NCBI GenBank assembly: GCA_964059195.1
Contig: CAXKWD010000006.1
Span: 2,162,530-2,226,529, forward strand
From: Ectobius pallidus
Lineage: Eukaryota > Arthropoda > Insecta > Blattodea > Ectobiidae
Length of the DNA: 64,000 bases
Reading direction: 5' to 3'
The position numbers and the translations under genes are program-made. The notes under the pieces are model-generated. The model had not been told where the DNA came from, did no database searches, and saw only the letters and a program-made list of their open reading frames with translations. Of this stretch, positions 1 to 8,800 are shown one piece after another. Numbering within the stretch: the first letter of the stretch is position 1; the number at the start of each line of letters is the position of its first letter.

Positions 1-118
1 ATCCGATAAATCGTATTTGAGTTATTGACGTACAGACACATGGACGGACAAACAGACGGATAGACATTTCCCCGTCCCCCACACAATCTCCTAAAGTACC
101 ATACCGGCACTTAATAAA
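1..118 (-). repeat. Terminal part of a composite dispersed repeat
   Basis: This stretch has the GACG/GACA-rich tract followed by a conserved end (cccgtcccc, cacaatctcc, aaagtaccat, then ggcacttaataaa). The same end occurs at 2925-3010, 4405-4516 and, in the opposite orientation, at 40697-40780. It is the end of the composite family described at 2100-3130. No coding potential is visible. Confidence 0.7.
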
Positions 119-1675
119 TTGCCACTTATTCATGCATGCCTGGTCTTGCGGTGTTAAAGGTATCAATTTTGATTCTTAAAGCCGTATTTGTGGTAGAGAA
201 CCTCGGGATATTTAGGACTTTTGGGGTTCTTTAGTTTCCCAAATTTAATTTCACAAACATTCTGCACCTCCTACCCTATAGGCCTAATTTCTTCGTTCGT
301 CTCATTTTGATGTTCCTATTTAATTTTTTTAAATGCCCAATTGGTAATCTTTTCATGAAAATAAATGCGACCATCAGCGATGCACGTTAATCCTATATTC
401 AACTTCCTCATGGCGGTCCATAAAAAATAAAACCAGTGTAAAAATGGCATATGCGTGAATTTTGCTGGGCACTGAAAAAGAGATGTTGAGGGAATAAAAC
501 TTAAGCAAGATATTTATGTATCAAAATTGTATTGTGCAATTAATTTATATAGGAGCTAAGTTAATTTTATGTGCATATTTTCCCTTTTTTGGGGGGTCAT
601 ATTTTCCATCTGTTTACTGCATAAGTGCATGCATATATTCAAGCATTTTAGTCTAAATGAATCCCCCTCTAGTAATTACATAAGAATCCGGGCCCTATCT
701 GTGATGCTCCTATGGCACATATTTATTACCTTTTACCCTTTTCACAGCTTTTCAACTGTTCTAAGCATTGTCTGTTTTAAATTTATTTGTTCCACACTTT
801 TGTTGAAATGTATTAACTAGAATCTGAAGATAGTTATAACTAGGGCCCAGATTTGAAGGTTTAACCTATCTTTCCCCAGTTTCCTAATTAGAAAACTTTA
901 ACGTACTTTTCCGTTTCATGTACCTTGCTTCCGAATATAACAATCTTTGGGTCTGGTCGACAACCCTGCTTTCTTGCGCGCGGGGTATTCGGGCCCTGGC
1001 TTGGACACCAACGCTCCCATTGGCTGCCAACGACCTGGGATGTGATTGGTGCTACCCGCACGTTAGTACCAACTTTTTATTAGGCGCGCTTTTCGAATGG
1101 ATGCTCTCTGTACTGCATGCTATACTGCTCTAAGCGATATTAGTTGTATTTTAACAATATTTCACGATTATAAAAAATTACCCTTGCACCAAAACGACTA
1201 TTTTCAGAGGTGCCACAGTTTCTTCCCTTTTCCCTTAAGTTTAAATGAGAAGGGTGTTTGGGTCAATTATTATTATTATTATTATTAATTTGTAGTGGCG
1301 AAGTTAAGGTCATAAAGTCTAAATGAGAAGGGGGTTTGGGGGCAGAGCCCCCAAGAAAATTACTAACAAAATTTTAATTAAGTTCAATAAGGAGGGGGTT
1401 TGTCGACACCCAACACTGGAGCATATACAACTTCCATGGTGGGTGCATGGCGGCGTCAACCTCGAGGTGGTGTAATCACTGATGTTGGCAGCCCTACTTT
1501 CGCACCACGTGACCCATCGACTCCATCTACCACCGGAACTGAACACTAATACCAGCAGACGACATGTCAATATTCACCATTTTAGTGCGCCATTTTATGT
1601 TAGCTTTCGGAGAACTTTATAGCAATTTTACTTATATTTAGAACAATGCTAGAAAAAAAATTGGATACATATATA
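119..1675. other. No gene recognised; AT-rich intergenic DNA with a GC-richer patch
   Basis: I see no gene or known element here. A GC-richer patch at about 955-1090 contains two CCAAT-type words in opposite orientations (cccattggct and gtgattggtg), but there is no reading frame downstream to support a promoter. The words aatgagaagg and gtttggg occur twice (near 1245 and 1322). The second copy continues into a short palindrome, gggggcagagccccc, at about 1338. A short ATT run lies near 1267-1285. Confidence 0.4.
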
Positions 1676-1787
1676 TATAAGAGATTCGGGGATGGTCAAC
1701 CACACTGCTTTCTTTGGTAATATTTTTTTTTCACAGTCGAAACATTGCCAAAATTCATGTTATTCTGTTCTTTAAGCCTTTTAGAAT

Positions 1788-1820
<33 letters not shown>

Positions 1821-1962
1821 AGTTATATATAGGCTAAATATGTATGGATTCTAAAAGGCTTGAAGAACAAAATAACATGAATTTTGGCCATGTTTCGACT
1901 TTGAAAAAAAAAATTACCAAAGAAAGCAGTGTGGTTGACCATCCCCGAATCTTTTATAACCT
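1676..1962. repeat. Long hairpin (inverted repeat) with a CA/TA loop
   Basis: The left arm (about 1678-1790) and right arm (about 1845-1962) are near-perfect reverse complements. The left arm reads agattcggggatggtcaacc and the right arm ends ggttgaccatccccgaatct. The arms match over roughly 105-110 bp with a few mismatches. The loop of about 55 bp is a (CA)n(TA)n run plus a short AT-rich stretch. The arms begin with TATAA-like sequence. This fits a foldback or MITE-type element; a transcribed hairpin giving small RNAs is possible but unsupported. Confidence 0.8.
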
Positions 1963-1977
1963 AAATCGGACTGAAGG

Positions 1978-2072
1978 CCTAAAAGGGGCTAAGGAGGACT
2001 TTAGCTGAAAAAGTAGGGGCTAAAGAGGACTTTTTGATGAAAAATTAGGGGCTAAAGAGGACTTTTGCAGAG
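1978..2072 (+). repeat. Short tandem repeat, three ~32-35 bp units
   Basis: The core ggggctaa(g/a)gaggactttt occurs three times, starting near 1983, 2017 and 2048, with spacers of related sequence between them. The copies differ by a few bases. There is no coding frame. Confidence 0.75.
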
Positions 2073-2099
2073 AAACACGATTTTAACTAGATTTTCTAA

Positions 2100-3130
2100 T
2101 TAAAGCAGAGGAAAATAAAATCAGGTAAACTGATGTAACATAGTGCTTATGTTGAACCATTTATAATTGCAATTATGCAATGCAGAATATAAGCTTTGTT
2201 AATCACATTAAAATCGTCCATCAGCAGAATTACAGATTTGTGATATCTTGACAATCGCGCACTCACATAAAAAATGAAAAATAAAATAAAAAATCCATGT
2301 CAAATCGGCCGGCTCCGGGATTTGAACCACGGACCTCCAGAATACGAGTCCAAGAAGTTACCATTGCGGCAAACTCGCTAAGCATATGGGAACGAATACT
2401 GTTATTTGTCAAAGTATTGCAACTTGAAAAATCTTAAAATATGTCAACATTTCACAAAATTCATTGGCAAAGAACTCCGCTAATTATTTCACAGTAATGT
2501 ACGTTCTGTATATAACAGTACTCAATTTCAACCATATTAACGAAAGAAACAAATATCTGACTGCATTGCAGTCAAAGCCCTCAATGATTAGAAATGCAAC
2601 AATGTTGTAGGCTATAGACATGATTTAAAAAAAAAATGTAACCTTTAATTAGTTGTTACTCTGGTACCGGTAAGCCGATTTGGTCGAAAATAAATTGGCT
2701 TCTTGCCATAAAAGTTATAAATGTGTATACCGAGTATCATGAAAATCCTATATAGCGTATTTGAGTTATCGCGCCTTTAAAATAGATACTGAATTGGATT
2801 TTACTCCAGTACCGGTGAACCGATTTGGTCCAGTATCAATAGGCTTCTTTCCATGGACATTATATATGCGTATACGAAGTTTCATTAAAATCCGATAAAG
2901 CGTATTTGAGTTATCACGAGTAAAGGCACACGGACGGATAGACGGACAGACGGAAACACATTTTCCCGTCCCCCACACAATCTCATAAAGTACCATACTG
3001 GCACTTAATAAAATCAGGTAAACTGATATAACTAAGTACCAGAATGCTTCATTTGATCAGTGATAATTGCAATTTTGATAGGCCCATGCAGAAAAGTATT
3101 TAGTTTTGTAATAGATCTCCGAGTTGAACT
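2100..3130 (-). repeat. Composite dispersed repeat with a tRNA-like head and internal ~145-bp modules
   Basis: Read on the minus strand, the copy runs from the conserved end ttaagtgccagtatggtac through a CTGT/CCGT-rich tract. It then has two related modules of about 145 bp (about 2655-2935 on the plus strand), each with a conserved core of the type taccggt...ccgatttggtc...ggcttctt. Next comes a tRNA-like block (about 2290-2395), whose minus-strand B-box-like word is ggttcaaatcc, and then a tail. The same order is seen at 40697-41310 and 55600-57960, and fragments lie at 1-118, 3590-3850, 4405-4516, 49000-49150 and 58765-58920. I cannot assign it to a class. Confidence 0.65.
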
Positions 3131-3589
3131 CCAAAAACAAAATGCGCTGGCAATAATAGGGTCTATTAGTGATGCAATAGGCCTACGATTCGCTGACATG
3201 TTTGTTTCAAGTTTATATATGACCCTTTAGGTTATGCATGAATAAAACGTCAATCTCCAATCTATCTGTCAGGAATTACATTCGGTATATTGCTGCACAG
3301 GAACGAATAAGAAAAATCCTGACATTAAAATATAATGTAGATATCGGTATCTATAGAGTGCACAATATAGTATCAATATTCAACGGCTAGTTGTGTTTTA
3401 AACCTTTTATTTACAATGTTATTTACACTGACATCATTATGAAGAAATGAATTAATCAAGGCGGGCTAACAGTATCAAATCACGATTGGCAATGTGTTAC
3501 GTTATGTTTAATGTTATATTGTCTGCCATGCAATAAATAATATTGTAGCGATCTATATCCATTACAAAATTAATATTCATACACTCGTT
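3131..3589. other. No gene recognised
   Basis: AT-rich sequence without a credible reading frame or a repeat that I can match elsewhere in the window. It carries one exact TAGGCCTA at 3178. Confidence 0.4.
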
Positions 3590-3850
3590 ATTTCGGTACC
3601 GTCAACTGATTTGGTCCAAATTCACTGGCTTGACCCGATGGACGTCATAAATCCGTATGCCAAGTTTCATGGAAATCCGAAAAAGCGTACTTGAGTTATC
3701 GCACTTTTCTAATATATTACCATAAAAATAGGCACTAAATTGGGCATTACTCCGATACCGGTCAACCGATTAGGTCCAATATCAATAGGCTTCTTGCAAT
3801 GGAAGTTTTTAATGCCTATACGAAGTTTCATGAAAATTCGATAAAGCGTT
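3590..3850 (-). repeat. Two further ~140-bp modules of the composite repeat
   Basis: Two modules in tandem carry the family core (ggtccaa...ggctt...cgaagtttcatg...aaagcgt). They resemble those at 2655-2935 and 40800-40930. No head or end is attached here, so the module can occur on its own. Confidence 0.65.
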
Positions 3851-3861
3851 GTTTTAGCATG

Positions 3862-4345
3862 CTATAGATTGCACATCTATTAAGTAATGTGGTTGCCTTA
3901 ATTGGCAACACAGCGATTGATCAACAGCCTAATTACACATAGTGCAATCTAAGCATTCTCTTGGTATATGTAGGAATCTAAATATGTACAAAGAGAGTCA
4001 GGCAGCAGCCCTGGCTGTAGCCACGCCATTCGGGACGAAGATTTAAGAGGTTACGACTACACCATCCCCGGTCAACCCTTCCCGTGTGTGTGCTGGTAGC
4101 TCTGTTTACGACTTTTAAAAAGTATGAAACATTTCTATATTATTATTATGTCAGTCAATAAATTACAAGTATTATCGATATGTGAGTAAATATGAATACT
4201 TAAACATGATTCTAATTAGCATAATATCAATATATTCTACGTGAATTGTTGTTAATAAAGTTAATATTATGTCTTCTATATAGTTCTTATGCCAAACCAA
4301 AAAGTATCACTTTAACAAATAAATAAACATATCACCATATCAAAT
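3862..4345 (+). repeat. Dispersed repeat 'Y', copy 1
   Basis: This segment is clearly homologous to 44510-44950 in the same orientation. Shared blocks include gtaggaatctaaatatgtac, aaagagagtcaggcagcagc, caacccttcccgtgtgtgtg and a 3' end with aataaataaa followed by caccata. The two copies differ by indels, for example in the ggacgaag segment present only here. I see no terminal inverted repeats or long frame, so the class is unknown; the AATAAA-like end is compatible with a transcribed repeat. Confidence 0.65.
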
Positions 4346-4404
4346 TAAGGAGGATCAAGTCACCGCCATAACAAATGGTGGAGGCTTACACCACACCGCC
4401 ATAA

Positions 4405-4516
4405 CAGCGTTTTCGAGTTATCGCGAGTAAAGACACACGGACGGACGGACAGACAGACAGACATTTTCCCGTCCCCACACACAATCTCCTAAAGTACCAT
4501 ACTGCACTTAATAAAT
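4405..4516 (-). repeat. Composite-repeat end, interrupted by BEL-1
   Basis: This is the conserved GACG/GACA tract and ttaataaat end of the composite family. The BEL-1 element has inserted directly beyond it: the 5-bp target copy ATGTG (4517-4521) lies between this repeat and the LTR. Confidence 0.7.
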
Positions 4517-4521
4517 ATGTG

Positions 4522-5856
4522 TGTAAGGTTTTACATAGAACAAAGTAAACTAAAATAAGGACAAACATAAAGGAAAGTAAGGATCTCTGGTTGTGGACTG
4601 TATATGGGTGATTCAGTTGAAATGGCACAACAAACATAGAAGAGAACACTATTTATATATTTTGAAGTAGTAGAAATATACAATAAATTAACAATATCTT
4701 TAAATAAGAATTTTACTTCGACTCATACAAACTCTATTTTGAGTTAAAATTAAAGGTTAGAAAGTAGAGCATTCAGCTCAAACAAGATCAGCTGACTGTG
4801 CTGTCTCTAGAAAAAATGGAATTGGCTGTTTGCCCATAAATTCCAAACCAATTTATATATTCAGAAATTACAGTTTATATTGTAGCAAAATGGCACTGCC
4901 TTATTTGGTGGCAAAAGTATATTATATACTCGAATCTAAATAAGAAAATAGAGCCTCGCAATAGATGCCAACGACTCTATAATTATATACTCTGAATTAC
5001 GATAATGTAAAGTATATTACTCAACTTTGGAGGCGGCGTGAATGGTCAGATCTGGACCTCCAAATAATGAAGCTTGAGTTGCAAGTGTAGACGTTCTAGT
5101 GAGGCTGCTAACTCGTCTTCTGCGCTGCGTGGCGGTTGACTTCTTGCTTGAATGTGTTGGTTAAAGTATGCGTAGTTTAGCATACGTTGTGGTTTACGAA
5201 GTATTTAGCCATTTTGATGAAGCTGCCTGGTACATGTTGCTCTGCGACTCGGCGTCTTGAACTTGGGTGTACTGCGACTTGGCGTCGAAGCGTACCATAC
5301 GGCGACTTATGCTTCAATGTAGCGTCTCGTAAGACAATTGTAGAAGAATGAGGCGTCTCGTAAGACGGTTATAGTTGGAATGACAAACGGTCAAACAGAA
5401 GACCTTTCACTCCCCTCCATTACAAAAGTGAGTGCTTTCAAAAATCATAGAGAAGCTCGTCTAGAAGTTTCTAGAGGCTTCTAAATGCAAGGCAGACGAT
5501 CTAATTGAATAACGAATATCTGAAAAGCTAAAGAAAATTACTTTAGTATTTTATCATATGAAATCTTTCCTAAGAATTTAAAGAACGTTTATGTTATTTA
5601 ATGAATTATAGAGATCGATATCTTGCTATGAGCTACAATCGATATCTCCATGGGTGCTTAAAGTCAAGATGAGCACTTCAAGACTATGGTTAATTTAAGA
5701 TACCTTGAAAAGTGCTTTCTTAAATTAGTCCGTTTGAGTTATGTTTATGGATTTATTCTAAAATCTAGAATTCATTTCTAAACATTAAAATACATTCAGA
5801 AATTTGTATATTAAAATAATTTCAGAAATTTTTCTAACTTTATGTATAAAGTTACA
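4522..5856 (-). repeat. BEL-1 3' LTR
   Basis: 1335 bp with TG...CA ends in element orientation (TGTAAC at 5856, CTTACA at 4522). It matches 11560-11979 plus 17869-18764 almost base for base. At its inner edge lies a run of 15 G on the plus strand (5861-5875), so the coding strand carries C15, not a purine tract, just ahead of the LTR. Confidence 0.93.
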
Positions 5857-8800
5857 TGCTGGGGGGGGGGGGGGGCACCCCGAAACCAAAAAAGTTTCTT
5901 GCAAGGGCAATAAGCATATCTTACTGATGGGTCTTTTTAGTACTGAATTAGCTGTTTTTAGAGTAACTACTCTGACTGAACCATCAGGTCCAGGGTACAC
6001 TTCAAGTATTCTGGCTAAGGGCCACACTAATGGTGGAGCATTGTCCACTTTCATTATAACTAAATCACCAACCTTTATATTAGGCTGCTCTGTCTGCCAT
6101 TTCTGCCTCTGTTGCAGAGTGTTTAGATACTCTTTAGACCATCGGTCCCAAATATGTTGTGTCTGCTTTTCAATTAATTGGTAGCGTGACAGTCGGGAGT
6201 CAGGTGTAATTTTCAAAGAAGGGCTAGGAATGGAGTTTAAGGGAGCACCAATCAAAAAGTGTCCTGGAGATAACGCTGAGAGGTCATTTATGTCACTGCT
6301 CATAGGAGTCAACGGTCGACTATTTATGATTGCTTCTATCTTACACAATGTGGTGTAGCACTCCTCGTACGAATAGACTGTGTTGCGCATAGTCTTGTAC
6401 AACAATGTCTTCATACTGCGATTACTTCTTTCGACCAACCCTGCCATGTGGCTAGCCCTGGGCGGTAAAAAATGAAAGTCCATACCCATGCTGGTAGTAT
6501 ATTGCAAAATTTCCTGCTGCACAATTTCTGACTTAAATATGTCATATAGTTGCTTCAATTCTGTTTCTGCTACAACAAAATTTCTGCCATTATCTAGGTA
6601 AAGATAAGCTGGAAGTCCACGACGGGAGGTGAATCTTTGTAATGAGGCTATGAAAGCTTCAGAAGAGGCTGAGGTCACCAAATCAATATGTACTGCCTTG
6701 GTTGCTAGACAGAGATACATACAAACGTAGGCTTTGTAGGTGGTTCTACTTCTACCTGACACGGGTTTTAAGGTTAGAGGTCCCACATAGTCCACATCAG
6801 TGGCTTCAAAGGCTCTTCTTTTAGTCACTCTGTGCTCGGGCAGGTTACCCATGATTTGCTTTGAAGATAATGGGTGGTGCCTAAAACAAATCAAGCATCC
6901 TTTGAGTGCTGATTTTACTGTCTGTACTCCTCTAATGGGCCAGTACCTTTGTCTGACAGTATATAGTAGCCCTTGGGGTCCTTCATGAAGGTTTTTGATA
7001 TGTAGATCTCGAATGATCAAAGCAGTTAAGTGGTGCTTTGAGGGTAGCAATATCTGATGCTTGCTATCATAGCTGAGGTCAGAGCGTTGTATTCTTCCTC
7101 CAACTCTCAGAAGGCCTGCGCTATCTAAGAATGGATGCAGTGGCAATAAAGGGCTGCATCTATCAACATAGTTTTTTTGCTTTAAATGTGCAATTTCTTG
7201 GCCAAATGCTTCTTGCTGCAATTGGCGCAGTATAACATCATGAGAAGCTTGAAATTCTGTTAAGGTCAAAGGGCCTGTAAGCTTGTCATTCTTGTTAAGA
7301 CAGTTATGTTTAAATCTTAAACAGTATGCTACTATTTTATTTAGCCTACTAAACGTTGAGTATTTGTTCAGTAAATTGTCTTGTGGTTGGGTTACCACTA
7401 AGGCTTTGGCTGAAGCTTTCAATTCTGATAACTCTTCTGTTGGTGTAGTGATATGAATTGTGGGCTCTTGAGCCTGGTCAAGTTTTAGAAATTCAGGTCC
7501 ATTCCACCACAGATGATTGTTTTTCAATTTGTATGGGGTGGTAGGCCTGGTTATTACGTCAGCAGGGTTATGCTGAGTCGGCACATAACTCCAAATACAA
7601 TCTTTTGTGAGTTGCTGTATCTTGGTAACTCTGTGAGCTACAAAATTGCTCCATTTATGGGGTTCTTGTGTCACCCATTGCAATGTTATCAAGCTGTCGG
7701 TCCAAAAATGTACATGGCTGATGTCTACAGTCAATGCTGATTTTATTTTGGCATAAAGCTGGGCGGCAAGCACTGCAGCGCATAGTTCCAATCTTGGTAG
7801 TGTGATTTCTTTAAGTGGCGCAACTTTGGATTTGCTGGTTAGTAGTTGTACGTGGTTGTATCTTTTCCTGCCAGTAGTTTTTACATAACATGCAGCTCCA
7901 TAAGTTGTAGGACTAGCATCACAGAATATGTGCAGTTCAAGCTTAGAGTAATGAGAACTCAATATATTTCTGGGAATTCTGTAACTTTGTATTTCTGGTA
8001 ACTGGTTGTTGAGATTTTCCCAAGCTTGTTGAATGTGTTCTGGGGCTTCTTCATCCCAGCCAATGTTGCATAACCATATTTGTTGCATAATGCGTTTTGC
8101 AGAGGCTATAATAGGCGATATAAGTCCTTGAGGATCAAACAAAGTACATATCGCTGATAGTATTTGTCTTTTAGTTTTTGCAGTTGGTAATTGTCTCACT
8201 GAATACTGAAGGGTGTCAATTTTAGGGTTCCACTGCAAACCTAATGTTTTAACTGTATCATCGTCTTCCAATTTAGTAATGCTTTCAGTCGATCTCTTGT
8301 TGCTGAGTATGGTTTGAAATACAGAGTCTGAATTAGAACAAAATTTTGTCAGGTTAAAACCTCCCGTATGCAGAAGCTGGGTGAGTTCTTGGGCGACATC
8401 TATGGCTTCTTGCTCGGTACTAAATGTTGCTAAGAGATCATCGACATAAAATTGGTTAGAGAGAATTTTGGCTGCTCTAGGATATCTTTCCTTTTCATCC
8501 TCGGCCAGTTTGTTGAGTACTCTAGTAGCGGCATAAGCTGAGCATGCTTGACCATAAGTTACTGTGGCTAACTGAAATATCTTTACTGGTTCGTTTTTGT
8601 TATAACGCCAGAAGATTCTTTGATAGCTTCTTTGTTGTGGTTGTAAGAGTATCATTCTATACATATTTTCGATGTCTGCCTTAAGCACATAAGGATGGCA
8701 TCTAAATCTTATTAATGTAGTATACAGATCAGGCTGTACACAGGGTCCAGTATACAATAAATCATTAAGAAATAGTCCAGAAGAAGTTTTGTAGGAGGCA

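Noticed and set aside
918..1133. Promoter or first exon in the GC-richer patch
   Set aside because: CCAAT-like words are present, but there is no TATA context, splice site or product to support it.
1267..1285. CRISPR or other spaced repeats
   Set aside because: Only microsatellites and short tandem units are present; no regular spacers, and a eukaryotic context.
2290..2400. tRNA gene
   Set aside because: There are A-box- and B-box-like words, but the acceptor stem does not close and the same block recurs inside repeats; a SINE-type head is the better reading. The same applies at 41100, 43900, 48400, 52050, 53120, 55340 and 57750.
5804..6184. 126-codon plus-strand frame over the BEL-1 3' end
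   Set aside because: It is the complement of the gag-pol frame and an LTR edge, with no independent motif.
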